A DNA stretch of 64,000 nucleotides from Thiodiazotropha sp050305635 (GCA_050305635.1 JBNLFS010000024.1:46940-110939), one strand, 5' to 3'; positions 1 through 9,054 are shown, counted from the first letter of the stretch. The notes: a model not told the origin generated them from the letters alone. Program-made: numbers and translations.

Positions 1-227
1 AGAAAATTTAATCCTAAAAACAATTTCTGTGTACGACCGTCCTTGATCGCGGGGTTTTATTACTGCCCACAGCAGTGACAGTTCTTTTGTATAAATTGTG
101 TAAGCGTAGTAAGGCTTTACAACACTGCAATATAGCCTGCTATCAATTTGGAATCAATGGAAGGAGTGGCTTCATTGGGTGTCTATGTAAACGCTGTCAC
201 AGGTTGAAGGAATACTTTTCATGCATA

Positions 228-258
228 AAAAAAGGTGGGGTTTAACCCCACCTTTTTT
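228..258. terminator. Bidirectional intrinsic terminator after pilA
   Basis: A perfect inverted repeat with 15-bp arms (228-242 and 244-258) around a single central base. The GC core GGTGGGG/CCCCACC is flanked by six A on one side and six T on the other, so it can act as a Rho-independent terminator on either strand. It lies 35 bp past the pilA stop codon on the minus strand. The 220 bases further left, to the window edge, are AT-rich and show no gene I can support. Confidence 0.9.
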
Positions 259-292
259 CAGCTGTTCAGCTGTCCGCTTGGATCGCTGCGGA

Positions 293-760
293 TTATCTGC
301 ACTCTGCAGGCAGGAATTTCGGCAGGATGGTGGTGCTGGCATTAGCTGGATCACATTCCCAGGTTACGCTACCGGTGGAGTTCGCATCAGAGATCGCTGC
401 ATTGCCGATTTGAGGTACGAAGGCAAGAACGTTCGCGGCGCCCAGCTGCGGAATACCACCCAAGGTGACGCTGATTTCGCCAGTAGCTTGGTTAACGGCA
501 ACAGCGGTAATCTTGTCTGTAACGATGTTAGGTTGGTCTGCGGCAATTTCTGCTGCATAGGCCGCGACACCTGCCATGCCGTCATTGGCGAACATCTCGG
601 TTACACCAACTTTCACTGCACTGGCAGAGATGGCGCCTTCAGAGACCTTGGCGCGGATCGTGTAGTCCTGATAAGCGGGCAGAGCGATCGCCGCCAGAAT
701 ACCGATGATTGCAACCACGATCATGAGTTCGATAAGGGTAAAACCAGATTGTTTTTTCAT
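293..760 (-). CDS. pilA: Type IV major pilin
   Basis: Structural subunit of the type IV pilus, which serves adhesion, twitching motility and often DNA uptake. The 155-residue product opens with the class III prepilin signal MKKQSG|FTLIELM: cleavage and N-methylation by PilD would occur after Gly6, and Glu11 is the +5 glutamate needed for assembly. A hydrophobic N-terminal helix follows, and the C-terminus holds two Cys (in WECDP and the final AECR) that fit the usual disulfide-bonded D-loop. A GGAG ribosome site lies 6 bp before the ATG. A sigma-54 promoter sits upstream and a strong terminator downstream, so it is a single-gene unit under the adjacent PilS/PilR pair. A fimbrial or competence pilin is possible, but the context favours PilA. 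Confidence 0.95.
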   Translation of the reverse strand: MKKQSGFTLIELMIVVAIIGILAAIALPAYQDYTIRAKVSEGAISASAVKVGVTEMFANDGMAGVAAYAAEIAADQPNIVTDKITAVAVNQATGEISVTLGGIPQLGAANVLAFVPQIGNAAISDANSTGSVTWECDPANASTTILPKFLPAECR

Positions 761-853
761 AATGATGCTCCAGTGAGTGAATTCAGTGTTTGAGTTGTCG
801 GCGGCGGTGGGTGAATCTTTAACTCATCCTCTGGGCCGTGCTGACAGTAGTAA

Positions 854-870
854 CGCATGGGGCGTGCCAA
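854..870 (-). promoter_or_regulatory. Sigma-54 (-24/-12) promoter of pilA
   Basis: On the minus strand the sequence reads TTGGCACGCCCCATGCG. The TGGCAC -24 element and the GC of the -12 element have exactly the canonical spacing (TGGCAC-N5-NNGC). Transcription would start near 843, giving a leader of about 80 nt before pilA. The neighbouring pilR encodes a sigma-54 activator, the known regulator of pilA in Pseudomonas and relatives. The AT-rich stretch at 890-960 is where PilR would be expected to bind, but I could not define a site there. Confidence 0.78.
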
Positions 871-1016
871 TTCTGAATGCAATGCTCTTGATTGGTGACT
901 AATATATGTTAACTATTTGTTATTTATTGTAATCTATCCGTATTCTTCGGTCTTGTAGTATCTCGCGTGGAAATTCTGAATAGCTGAAAGCATCGGCTGA
1001 AGGTTCTAGAGGCTGT

Positions 1017-1045
1017 AAAAAAGTGACAATTTTTGTCACTTTTTT
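1017..1045 (-). terminator. Intrinsic terminator downstream of pilSR
   Basis: Perfect 13-bp arms (1017-1029 and 1033-1045) with a TTT loop. The core is GTGACAA/TTGTCAC and the outer A6/T6 flanks give a U-tract on either strand. It lies about 100 bp past the pilR stop and insulates pilSR from pilA. The GC content of the stem is modest. Confidence 0.75.
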
Positions 1046-1142
1046 CATGTTATCAGGCTGGAGAAATTTGTGCTGCGGTTGAATAAATCCTGCTGTGAAT
1101 GGAATACTGATTGGAATATGTGATGAAGTTCTCAATAACTTG

Positions 1143-2492
1143 CTACTCGATACCAAGTTTCGATAACCGATAGCGCAAGGATCTCAGGCTCATACCCAGT
1201 TTTTTTGCGGCTGCGGTGCGATTCCAGCGGGTCGATTCCAGTGCCTCGATGATCGCTTTGCGTTCCACTTCCTCGATCTGATCATCCAGGGGGCCGGTGA
1301 GTGGGTCGTCCAGAAGCGTTTCGCTGGGGATTTCCGGGAGTGTCAGGTCCTCGGCTTCCAGGATCGGGCCATCGTGCAGGGTGATGGAGCGTTCGAGTAT
1401 GTTCTCCAGTTCCCGGATGTTGCCTGGAAAGGTGTAACTCTTGAGTTTTTTCAGGGCGTTGGAACTCAATTTGGATTTTGGGGTGCCGGATTCCCGGGCG
1501 ATACGGGTCAGAATATGTTGTGCCAGTAATGGAATGTCGTCGGTGCGCTCCCGCAACGGGGGTAGTGGCAGTTCGATGACGTTGATTCGGTAGTAGAGGT
1601 CTTGGCGAAACTCGCCGCTCTCGACCAGCTGACTCAGGTTTTTATGGGTGGCGCAGATGATTCGGACATCGATGGGTAGTTCCTGCTGACCGCCAACCGG
1701 ACGGATGCGTTTTTCCTGGATCGCACGCAGCAGCTTGACCTGCATATGCAGGGGCAGGTCCGCTATCTCATCAAGAAACAGGGTGCCCCCATCCGCGTTG
1801 CGGAACAGGCCCTGGTGGTCCTGCACGGCACCCGTAAAGCTGCCTTTCATGTGGCCGAAAAGCTCGCTCTCCATCAATTCCTGGGGAATGGCGCCGCAGT
1901 TGACCGCCACGAAGGGATGGTCGGATCGGGGGCCTTGATGGTGGATCAGTCGCGCGGCGAGTTCCTTGCCGGTGCCCGACTCGCCGCTGATGTAAACCGG
2001 CGCCTGGCTGCGTGACAGCTTGTCGATCAGTTGCCGGACTTTCTGCATTGGCGGGGAGTTGCCCAGCATGGGGGACTGGTCTGATGAAGCGGCGCTTTTT
2101 TTCGTCGGGGCCTGTTCCCTGCCTTTAGCCAATTTGATCGCCTGCTGGACCAGATTACGCAGCATCTCCAGATCGACCGGTTTGGAGACAAAATCGAAGG
2201 CGCCCGCTTTGAGCGCTTCGATGGCGGACTCCATATTGCCGTGGGCGGTAATCATGGCCACCGGCAATTTCGGGTAGTTCTGGTTGATGTGGCGCACCAG
2301 GTCGATGCCGTTGCCGTCCGGCAGGCGCATGTCGGTCAGGCACAGGTCGAAATGGATCTCTCCCAGCAGATCCCGGGCGCTGTTCAGGTTGAATACCGAA
2401 TGGGCGTCGATACCCATGCGCATCAATGTGATTTCGAGCAACTCGCAGATATCCGGTTCGTCATCCACGATCAGCGCGGTGGGTTGGGTCAT
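1143..2492 (-). CDS. pilR: PilR, sigma-54-dependent response regulator
   Basis: NtrC-family activator of pilA transcription (449 aa). An N-terminal receiver domain (about 5-120) has the phospho-acceptor Asp54 in CLTDMRLPDG and the conserved Lys in FVSKP. The AAA+ sigma-54 interaction domain (about 142-370) has Walker A GESGTGKE (170-177), the sigma-54 contact loop as GSFTGA (217-222) and Walker B GTLFLDE. A Fis-type helix-turn-helix closes the protein (NRTAAAKKLGMSLRSLRYRL). The start overlaps the end of pilS by 4 nt, so the two are translationally coupled. The sigma-54 promoter found at pilA and the PilS architecture of the partner support PilR over another NtrC-like regulator. Confidence 0.93.
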   Translation of the reverse strand: MTQPTALIVDDEPDICELLEITLMRMGIDAHSVFNLNSARDLLGEIHFDLCLTDMRLPDGNGIDLVRHINQNYPKLPVAMITAHGNMESAIEALKAGAFDFVSKPVDLEMLRNLVQQAIKLAKGREQAPTKKSAASSDQSPMLGNSPPMQKVRQLIDKLSRSQAPVYISGESGTGKELAARLIHHQGPRSDHPFVAVNCGAIPQELMESELFGHMKGSFTGAVQDHQGLFRNADGGTLFLDEIADLPLHMQVKLLRAIQEKRIRPVGGQQELPIDVRIICATHKNLSQLVESGEFRQDLYYRINVIELPLPPLRERTDDIPLLAQHILTRIARESGTPKSKLSSNALKKLKSYTFPGNIRELENILERSITLHDGPILEAEDLTLPEIPSETLLDDPLTGPLDDQIEEVERKAIIEALESTRWNRTAAAKKLGMSLRSLRYRLSKLGIE

Positions 2493-4132
2493 TCGCTTGG
2501 GTTCTCGCGTTTCCAGTTTTCAAAGTGGAGGCGGAAGCAGCTGCCGCCGGTCGGCCCCGGTATGTATTCAAGCCGGATTCGATTGGTCTCGCTCAACTCT
2601 TTGGCGATGTACAGTCCGAGTCCGGTGCCGTTGTTGCGGGTGGTGAAAAAGGGTTCGAAGATCTGTTTTGCGATATCGGGTTTGATACCGGGCCCATTGT
2701 CCACCACGTCCAGCACGGGATGGTTGAATTCCTGTGTCGTGCCTCCCAGCAACTGCAGCTGCAGGGTTTTGATGTTGCAGTGTTCCCGGGCATTGTTGCA
2801 CAGATTGGTGACAATCTGGCGCAATTGTTCCGGATCCGCGATCACTTCGGTGTTCTCCGGTTCAATCTGCAGCAGCAGCTCCTGCTCGGTGAATCCGTTA
2901 TGTTTTACCAGTTCCTGCACCAGTTTGCGAAGCCAGGATTTGAGCGCAATCACCTGGGGTTTGCCCGGGTCCCTGCGGGAAAGCTGCAGTACATTCTCGA
3001 TGACCTGATTCACCCGAGCGGCATTGGTGGTGATGATTTCCGTGAGTCTGCGATCCGCCTTGTCCAGGTTCGGGGACTCGTGAAACAGTTGTGCGGCATG
3101 GCTGATGGCTCCCAGCGGATTACGGATCTCGTGGGCGATACTCGCGGTGAGCCGTCCCAGGGAGGCGAGCTTCATCTGCTGGGCCTCGCGGGTGATCTGC
3201 GAGGTGTCCTCGAGAAAGATCAGCATATCCCCATGTTCCTTGCCGCTCAGGGGGGTGAAATGGGCGCGGATGTCCGGCCCCTGTCGGTGACTGCGGAAGG
3301 TGCGGTGCTGTCTGCGTTTGGACGAGCGACGCTTATGCAGCATGTGGGTGAGTTCCGGGGAGGCGCGGTTCAGAGTGCTGCCGGTGGTGGCGGAGGGCAT
3401 GCCGAGCAGGTGCCAGGCCGGGTTGTTCATCATGAGGATCTTTTCCGAACTGTCGATCACCAGTACGCCGGTATGCATGTGCTCGATGACATAGGCGTTG
3501 ATCTCCGACATGTGCTTGATCTCGTGAGCCCGCTCCTCGGCCAGTCGCTGAATGGCCCGGGCCCGGCTGCTGAGCACCAGAGTCAGCAGGGCGGTGGCGA
3601 AATAGACGGCGCCGAGAAAGCCGGCCTGTACGAAGCGGGGCGGGTAGGTGTCGCTGAGACTGGCGTGGATCTGGTCGGTCAATACAGCCAGTGCCGCTAG
3701 GGCGGCGAACAGCAGTGCCGCGCGTCCCCCCATGATAGAGGCGCCGGCGGTGATCGATACGGCGATCAACATGCCCATGCCGGTGGGTACTCCGCCACTG
3801 GCATGCATCATCAGCGTGATGGCCGCAATGTCGATGAACAGGGCCAGATGCGCCTGGTGTTGAGGACCCGGGGAGCGCCACAGAAAAAAAAGGGTGGCCA
3901 GGGTACAGAGAATTACATACAGGCTGATGATCAGGGAAAACAGTTCCGGACGTGTGGCGCCTAGAAACGAGGGGCCGCTGCCGGAAAAGAAAAAGAACAA
4001 CAGGGTAAACGCCAGGACGATCCGGTACAGCAGGAAGAGTCGCAGGGAACGCCAGTGGAGGGCCTTGCCGTTTTCCAGCTGAGTCACATCCGGGATGAGA
4101 CGCTTTTCCAGGTTCTCCAGCCAGGTGAGCAT
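2489..4132 (-). CDS. pilS: PilS, membrane sensor histidine kinase
   Basis: Sensor kinase partner of PilR. The ATG at 4132 is preferred over the longer open frame because the upstream 40 residues are not family-like, and this start lies 4 bp after the stop of the preceding gene; the product is 547 aa. After a short cytoplasmic head come about six membrane segments, then a PAS-like region with a VLVIDSSEKILMMN core. Next come the H-box SIAHEIRNPLG (phospho-acceptor about His334), the N-box NLCNNARE and the G-boxes DNGPGI and GTGLGLYI, so the kinase looks catalytically intact. In Pseudomonas, PilS senses pilin in the membrane; the same role is inferred here. Confidence 0.92.
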   Translation of the reverse strand: MLTWLENLEKRLIPDVTQLENGKALHWRSLRLFLLYRIVLAFTLLFFFFSGSGPSFLGATRPELFSLIISLYVILCTLATLFFLWRSPGPQHQAHLALFIDIAAITLMMHASGGVPTGMGMLIAVSITAGASIMGGRAALLFAALAALAVLTDQIHASLSDTYPPRFVQAGFLGAVYFATALLTLVLSSRARAIQRLAEERAHEIKHMSEINAYVIEHMHTGVLVIDSSEKILMMNNPAWHLLGMPSATTGSTLNRASPELTHMLHKRRSSKRRQHRTFRSHRQGPDIRAHFTPLSGKEHGDMLIFLEDTSQITREAQQMKLASLGRLTASIAHEIRNPLGAISHAAQLFHESPNLDKADRRLTEIITTNAARVNQVIENVLQLSRRDPGKPQVIALKSWLRKLVQELVKHNGFTEQELLLQIEPENTEVIADPEQLRQIVTNLCNNAREHCNIKTLQLQLLGGTTQEFNHPVLDVVDNGPGIKPDIAKQIFEPFFTTRNNGTGLGLYIAKELSETNRIRLEYIPGPTGGSCFRLHFENWKRENPSE

Positions 4133-4136
4133 GGTT

Positions 4137-4376
4137 TCAGCTTGAATCTTTTCGGGCCGCGCTGAGGTGTGCCTGATTGCAGTAGTAGCGCCCCTGTCGT
4201 TCCAAGGCTTCCTGGCGGGGGAGATGCAGTCCGCAATAGGCGCACTGGACACTGTCCACGGACTTCATTCGGGTGGGCGCCGGGGGTTTTTTCAAGGATT
4301 GGGAGCGCATCAAATGGCGCACGATGAGGTAGATGCCCCAGAGTGCCAGAATGAATAAGATGGTTCTCAGTCCCAT
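4137..4376 (-). CDS. PP0621-family small membrane protein
   Basis: A 79-residue protein with one N-terminal membrane helix (about 5-22), a basic linker and a C-terminal zinc-ribbon-like motif, CAYCGLHLPRQEA followed by YYCNQAH. Three Cys and one His in this arrangement are the signature of the PP0621 family, which usually sits beside pilS/pilR in gammaproteobacteria. It ends 4 bp before the pilS start, so the three genes form one transcript. The function is not known; metal binding is inferred from the motif. Confidence 0.8.
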   Translation of the reverse strand: MGLRTILFILALWGIYLIVRHLMRSQSLKKPPAPTRMKSVDSVQCAYCGLHLPRQEALERQGRYYCNQAHLSAARKDSS

Positions 4377-4517
4377 CCGCGCAATTCTTTATGATGTGCC
4401 CCGTGTAGTCAATTGACAGTGTGTGGTCAATTGATAGTAGGGTATCCTTTGATCAGCCCAACAAGATTCGGACGGCCCGGTCCATGTTTCGGGTGGCCAA
4501 GATTCAGGAGTTTTCGA

Positions 4518-6122
4518 TTGAACCTCAGCATTCAGGTAGTTCAGGGTGGTTTTCCCGTCGGGGATATCGATGGGAATGCGCGGAAGATCATCGATGCGGC
4601 TCAGGCGGCCGGACCCGAGATCGATATCCTGGTTTTCCCGGAACTGGCCATCACGGGTTATCCCCCCGAGGATCTGTTGTTACGCCGCCATTTCATCGAG
4701 CGGGTCGAAACCGCGCTAACGAAGATTTGTACCGCAACCGGCGATGTCCACCTGGTGATCGGTTATCCCAGGTACCGGGATGGACGCCTGTACAATGTGG
4801 CCGGAGTCATTCATCGCGGTGAGGTGCTGGTCGAGTATGAAAAGCATCGTCTGCCCAATTACAGCGTTTTCGACGAGATGCGCTATTTCGCCCCGGGCCG
4901 CGAGGCGGTGACCTTTGAGGTGCAGGGCGTTAGGGTCGGTCTCAGCGTGTGTGAGGATATCTGGGATCCGGAACCCGCCGCGATGAGTCGCGCGGCCGGC
5001 GCCGAGTTGCTGCTGAACCTGAATGCTTCGCCTTTTCACAGTGGCAAGGCTCTGGAGCGGGAGCGTCTGGTTCAGCGTCGGGCTAGCGAAAACGGTATCC
5101 CGATCGTTTATGCCAACCTGGTGGGCGGGCAGGATGAACTGGTTTTCGATGGGGGTTCCTTCGTGGTCAACGCCCAGGGAGAACTGACCCAGCGGGCGGA
5201 CTTTTTCAAGCAAACCGATCTGCATGTGACCATGACTCGGGGGGCGTCGCTCAACCCGGTGCCCGGAAACATCGAACCCCTGATGTCGGAGGAGCACGAG
5301 GTCTATGAGGCATTGGTGCTCGGGGTTCGGGACTATGTGCAAAAGAACGGCTTCAACGGGGCGATCATCGGTCTCTCGGGGGGGGTGGATTCCGCTTTGA
5401 CCCTGGCACTGGCGGTGGATGCGCTGGGGGCCGAAAATGTGGAGGTGGTGATGCTGCCCTCCCGCTATACGGCGGATATGAGTAACGAGGACGCCATCGA
5501 AGAGGCGCAGGCGCTGGGTGTGCATTTCCGTTCCATCTCCATAGAGCCGGCGTTCAAGGCCTTCCTGGAGATGCTCCGGGAGGAGTTTGAGGGGCAGCCG
5601 GCCGATGTTACCGAGGAGAATATCCAGGCCCGCTGCCGGGGCATCATCCTCATGGCGATCAGCAATAAGAAGGGGCGGATTCTGCTCACCACCGGAAACA
5701 AGAGCGAGATGTCGGTGGGCTATGCGACCCTCTACGGGGATATGGCGGGCGGTTTCGCGCCGATCAAGGATGTGCCGAAAACCCTGGTCTACCGGCTGTG
5801 CCGGTTTCGCAATCTGCGCTCCCCGGTGATCCCGCAACGGGTGTTGGATCGTCCCCCTTCCGCCGAACTCGCGGATGATCAGAAAGACAGCGACTCATTG
5901 CCCGATTATCCGTTGCTCGATGCAATCCTGGAGCGCTATGTGGAACAGGATCAGGGCAAGCGGGAGATTGTTGAAGCGGGTTTTGAGGAATCGGTGGTGG
6001 CGCGGGTTATCGGTATGGTGGACCGTAACGAGTACAAGCGCCGTCAGGCGCCGCCCGGGGTCAAGATCACCCGGCGTGCGTACGGGCGTGACAGACGCTA
6101 CCCTCTGACCTGGCGCAAATAA
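4518..6122 (+). CDS. nadE: Glutamine-dependent NAD+ synthetase
   Basis: Catalyses the last step of NAD synthesis, amidating deamido-NAD with ammonia released from glutamine. The start is taken as TTG 4518, 7 bp after a CAGGAG ribosome site; the longer ATG frame adds about 35 residues unlike the family. The 534-aa product is a normal length. The N-terminal nitrilase-type glutaminase shows the Glu/Lys/Cys triad in FPELAITGYP, EYEKHRLPN and LSVCEDIWDP. The C-terminal synthetase shows the PP-loop GLSGGVDSALT and the late motif RPPSAELADDQKD. The gene is divergent from pilSR and followed about 210 bp later by glnB. That gap contains no motif I can defend. Confidence 0.94.
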   Translation: MNLSIQVVQGGFPVGDIDGNARKIIDAAQAAGPEIDILVFPELAITGYPPEDLLLRRHFIERVETALTKICTATGDVHLVIGYPRYRDGRLYNVAGVIHRGEVLVEYEKHRLPNYSVFDEMRYFAPGREAVTFEVQGVRVGLSVCEDIWDPEPAAMSRAAGAELLLNLNASPFHSGKALERERLVQRRASENGIPIVYANLVGGQDELVFDGGSFVVNAQGELTQRADFFKQTDLHVTMTRGASLNPVPGNIEPLMSEEHEVYEALVLGVRDYVQKNGFNGAIIGLSGGVDSALTLALAVDALGAENVEVVMLPSRYTADMSNEDAIEEAQALGVHFRSISIEPAFKAFLEMLREEFEGQPADVTEENIQARCRGIILMAISNKKGRILLTTGNKSEMSVGYATLYGDMAGGFAPIKDVPKTLVYRLCRFRNLRSPVIPQRVLDRPPSAELADDQKDSDSLPDYPLLDAILERYVEQDQGKREIVEAGFEESVVARVIGMVDRNEYKRRQAPPGVKITRRAYGRDRRYPLTWRK

Positions 6123-6332
6123 GCTTCTGTCAGAAAGCGGGTGGGATCATAAGGTGATTTATCGCGGGATGAGTTGATGCTATGTTCCGCGGGGTGGCGG
6201 TTTGACGTAGTAGGGGCGTGATCAGGGTGCGCCCGGTCAACGGGAAACACGACAGGGCATGGACGCGTCCTTGACGGGGACGGTACAATGCCCTGAATTA
6301 CAATGATTATTCCAAGTGAGAGCAGCGTAACA

Positions 6333-6671
6333 ATGAAAAAAGTCGAAGCAATCATCAAACCTTTCAAACTGGAAGATGTGCGCGAGGCATTATCGAGCGT
6401 GGGTATCACCGGTATGACGGCGACCGAAGTCAAGGGGTTCGGACGGCAGAAGGGACACACGGAACTCTACCGGGGTGCGGAGTACGTGGTGGATTTCCTG
6501 CCCAAGGTCAAACTCGAGGTGGTTGTCGCCACGGATCAGGTCGCGGCATGCATTGAGGCGATCACCAATGCGGCGCGTACCGGTAAGATCGGTGACGGTA
6601 AGATTTTCGTCTCTCCGGTAGAGCGTGTGATCCGTATTCGTACCGGGGAAGAGAACGAGGCGGCTATCTGA
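6333..6671 (+). CDS. glnB: Nitrogen regulatory protein P-II
   Basis: Trimeric signal protein that senses 2-oxoglutarate, ATP/ADP and glutamine status and controls NtrB and glutamine synthetase adenylylation. The ATG at 6333 gives the standard 112 residues; an earlier in-frame start would add ten non-family residues. The T-loop carries the uridylylation Tyr51 (LYRGAEY), and both PII signatures are present (YRGAEYVVDFLPK region and TGKIGDGKIFV). VDFL after Tyr51 and the ending RTGEENEAAI are closer to GlnB than to GlnK, and there is no amtB beside it. It appears monocistronic. Confidence 0.96.
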   Translation: MKKVEAIIKPFKLEDVREALSSVGITGMTATEVKGFGRQKGHTELYRGAEYVVDFLPKVKLEVVVATDQVAACIEAITNAARTGKIGDGKIFVSPVERVIRIRTGEENEAAI

Positions 6672-6752
6672 GCCATTCTTGTACTGGTCCGGCGCTCGAT
6701 GCTACGAGCCACGCCGGCTGGATCCTACCGCCAGCCCCGTCGCGCACGGGGC

Positions 6753-6993
6753 CTAGTGTAGTGTCCTATACAAATCATACAGTTAGACGAGGCATATCCT
6801 GAGGTGGAACTTAAATCGTCTACCTCGCCCTGCGGGAAGCCACTCAAGCCACGATTGCCGCGTTGCAGCCCTTGGAAAGGGAATAGCCATTCCCTGCGGG
6901 GTGTGCCCCGAAGGAAATGTCCTTGGGGTACGCCTTGCACTCGCGGCTTGAGTGGCTTTCTAAATGCACGATTTATATAGGACACCACACTAG
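6753..6993. mobile_element. MITE-like element with terminal inverted repeats and CTAG target duplication
   Basis: Near-perfect 20-bp terminal inverted repeats (6757-6776, TGTAGTGTCCTATACAAATC, and 6970-6989) differ at three positions. They are bounded on both sides by the direct repeat CTAG (6753-6756 and 6990-6993). Within them is a second inverted pair, GCCACTCAAGCC near 6840 against GGCTTGAGTGGC near 6945, and smaller hairpins such as GGGAATAGCCATTCCC. No transposase frame fits in the 233 bp, so it is a non-autonomous element. A four-base CTAG-type duplication is known for IS5-like elements; that parentage is inference. Confidence 0.8.
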
Positions 6994-7051
6994 ATGCGAC
7001 AGGAAGGACCTTGTCCAGGTCAGTGCAGTTCAAACTTTGGACATGAGCGTA

Positions 7052-7079
7052 GGTCGGGTTACGCTGTGCTAACCCGACC
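7052..7079. repeat. Small palindromic extragenic repeat
   Basis: GGTCGGGTTA (7052-7061) is mirrored by TAACCCGACC (7070-7079) across an 8-bp loop. It resembles the other CCGGGT-type palindromes scattered in the window but is shorter. It sits between the MITE and the 3' end of bamD, and without a U-tract it is not a clear terminator. The rest of the 6994-7211 gap shows nothing else. Confidence 0.6.
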
Positions 7080-7211
7080 GGTGCCTTGAATTATCTGTCT
7101 GGCGGGATGCCGTCAGTATCCGGTTTTAAGGAAAAGGATGGGGCGTTTGGTGAATCATCTGCATCAGCCCCCATTCCCGCATTCCCGAGTCCATGGCATT
7201 CGGCTCAGCGA

Positions 7212-7982
7212 TTATTCGGTTTCCGGCGTTTGGGGTTTGCTCAACCGGCCGTTTTCCAGGTTAAGCGCAAGCACCCGTTCCGCGTCCTTGGCCAGTTCGG
7301 TCAGCCCGAGCCGGGTGTAGGCATCAATCATGATCTCCAGGGCCTCCTCGACCGAATCGGTGCGCTGAAACTGGGTGACCACCCGGTTGGCCCGGTTTGC
7401 GGCCGCCAGATAAGCCCCGCGTCTCATGTAGTAACGGGCAATGTGGATCTGGTACTTCGACAGATTGTTTCTCAGATAGAGCATGCGCTGATAGGCGTCC
7501 GCCGCATACTTACTGTCCGGGTATCGCCTCACGAGTTCCGAAAAGTCGTTGAATGAGTTGAGCGCCGCACCGGCATCCCGCTCCGAGGGGTCTGTGGGGA
7601 GAATCAGGCTGAGCAGGCTTTGGTTGCGGTTGTAATTCGCCAATCCCTTCATGTAATAGGCATAATCGACGAACGGGCTCTGCGGATTGAGTTTGATGAA
7701 ACGGTCCGCCGCGGCGATCGCAGAATCGGGCTCCCCATTTTTGTAGTGGGCGTAGATAATGTCCATCTGCGCCTGATTGGCATACCGGCCGAAGGGGTAG
7801 CGCGCCTGCAGGCCATTGAAGTGTTTGATGGCGGTGTCGTAGTCACCGTCCTGCATTGCCGATTGGGCTTCCGAGTAGAACTGGCTGGCGCTCCAGTCCT
7901 TGGTGGGGTCCACCTGCTCCGGCATGGAACAACCCGTGAGAACCGCCAACAGCAGAATGGTAGGTAAGGCTTTTAAGAACAT
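7212..7982 (-). CDS. bamD: Outer membrane assembly lipoprotein BamD
   Basis: Essential lipoprotein of the BAM complex that inserts beta-barrel proteins in the outer membrane. The 256-aa product starts with a lipoprotein signal ending in the lipobox LTGC (acylated Cys18). About five TPR-like helical repeats follow, with the family segments HFNGLQARYPFGRYANQAQ, DYAYYMKGLANY and IARYYMRRGAYLAAANRA. It is transcribed divergently from rluD with a 91-bp gap, a gene order conserved in gammaproteobacteria. Length and motifs are normal. Confidence 0.96.
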   Translation of the reverse strand: MFLKALPTILLLAVLTGCSMPEQVDPTKDWSASQFYSEAQSAMQDGDYDTAIKHFNGLQARYPFGRYANQAQMDIIYAHYKNGEPDSAIAAADRFIKLNPQSPFVDYAYYMKGLANYNRNQSLLSLILPTDPSERDAGAALNSFNDFSELVRRYPDSKYAADAYQRMLYLRNNLSKYQIHIARYYMRRGAYLAAANRANRVVTQFQRTDSVEEALEIMIDAYTRLGLTELAKDAERVLALNLENGRLSKPQTPETE

Positions 7983-8073
7983 GACACCCGTCGATGATGA
8001 AACAGTGGATGCGAAAGTATAACGAAAACCCGCGGCCTGGGCATCGTCGCGCTGAACGGCTTCAGGCGGTTCG

Positions 8074-9054
8074 ATGATGTCCGATCCCGATATCCCGGTT
8101 GAAGTTCCGTTGCGGACCCTCGAGGTGTCTGAGGCACAGGCGGGCCAACGGGTCGATCAGGTGCTTTCAGCGGGCTTCCCCGAGTATTCCCGCAGCCGGT
8201 TGCAGCAATGGATCAAACAGGGTCGTGTGCTGCTGCGTGGTCAGGCCTGTCGCCCCAAGGACCGGGTCAAGGGGGGCGAATCCCTGAGTCTGCAGCCGCT
8301 GGCGGAGCCCTGCGGCGAGGACCGGCCGGAAACGATGGATCTGGATCTGGTCTATGAGGATGAAAGTCTCATCGTGGTGAACAAGCCGGCGGGACTGGTG
8401 GTGCATCCGGCGGCCGGTAACCTGAGCGGTACCCTGCTCAACGGACTCCTGGCGCATGCCCCGGAGCTGCAGAGCATACCCCGGGCGGGCATAGTCCATC
8501 GTCTCGACAAGGATACCAGCGGCCTGCTGGTGGTGGCCCGCACTCTGGAGGCCCATAGCGCCCTGGTGCGTCAGCTGCAGGCCCGCACCGTAAAGCGTGA
8601 ATATCGTGCGATTGTCCAGGGGGTGTTGATCTCCGGGGGATCGGTCGACGAACCCATCGGCCGCCATCCGGTCAACCGCCTGCGCATGGCGGTCGTACCT
8701 CAGGGTAAGGCGGCGGTCACCCACTACCGGGTGTTGCAGCGCTTCCGAGCGCACACCGATCTGCAGGTCCGGCTGGAGACCGGGCGCACCCACCAGATCC
8801 GGGTGCACATGAGTCACATTCATCATCCTCTGCTGGGCGACCCACTCTACGGCGGGCGACTGAAACTGCCGCAAGGCGCAGGCGCTGGACTGCAACAGGT
8901 GCTGCAGAACTTCAATCGCCAGGCCTTGCATGCCGCCCGACTGGGACTGCAGCACCCGTTGAGCGGTGAGCTGGTGAGCTGGGAAGCCCCGCTGCCCCAG
9001 GACATGCAGACCCTGCTGGAGATACTCGCCCGGGATGCCGCTGATGCCGCCTGA
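8074..9054 (+). CDS. rluD: 23S rRNA pseudouridine(1911/1915/1917) synthase
   Basis: Makes pseudouridines in helix 69 of 23S rRNA. An N-terminal S4 RNA-binding domain (about 24-75, GQRVDQVLS onward) is followed by the RluA-type catalytic domain with the motif HRLDKDTSGLL, in which Asp145 is the nucleophile. Two adjacent ATG codons are possible starts; the first is reported. The last 20 bp overlap the next gene, which is typical of the conserved bamD-rluD-pgeF(yfiH) neighbourhood and supports RluD over other RluA paralogues. Confidence 0.94.
   Translation: MMSDPDIPVEVPLRTLEVSEAQAGQRVDQVLSAGFPEYSRSRLQQWIKQGRVLLRGQACRPKDRVKGGESLSLQPLAEPCGEDRPETMDLDLVYEDESLIVVNKPAGLVVHPAAGNLSGTLLNGLLAHAPELQSIPRAGIVHRLDKDTSGLLVVARTLEAHSALVRQLQARTVKREYRAIVQGVLISGGSVDEPIGRHPVNRLRMAVVPQGKAAVTHYRVLQRFRAHTDLQVRLETGRTHQIRVHMSHIHHPLLGDPLYGGRLKLPQGAGAGLQQVLQNFNRQALHAARLGLQHPLSGELVSWEAPLPQDMQTLLEILARDAADAA

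Noticed and set aside
4716..5837. 373-codon open frame on the minus strand
   Set aside because: Antisense to nadE, which shows all active-site motifs.
6272..6300. TTGACG and TACAAT near the glnB start as a sigma-70 promoter
   Set aside because: The spacing is 7 or 22 bp, neither of which fits a promoter.
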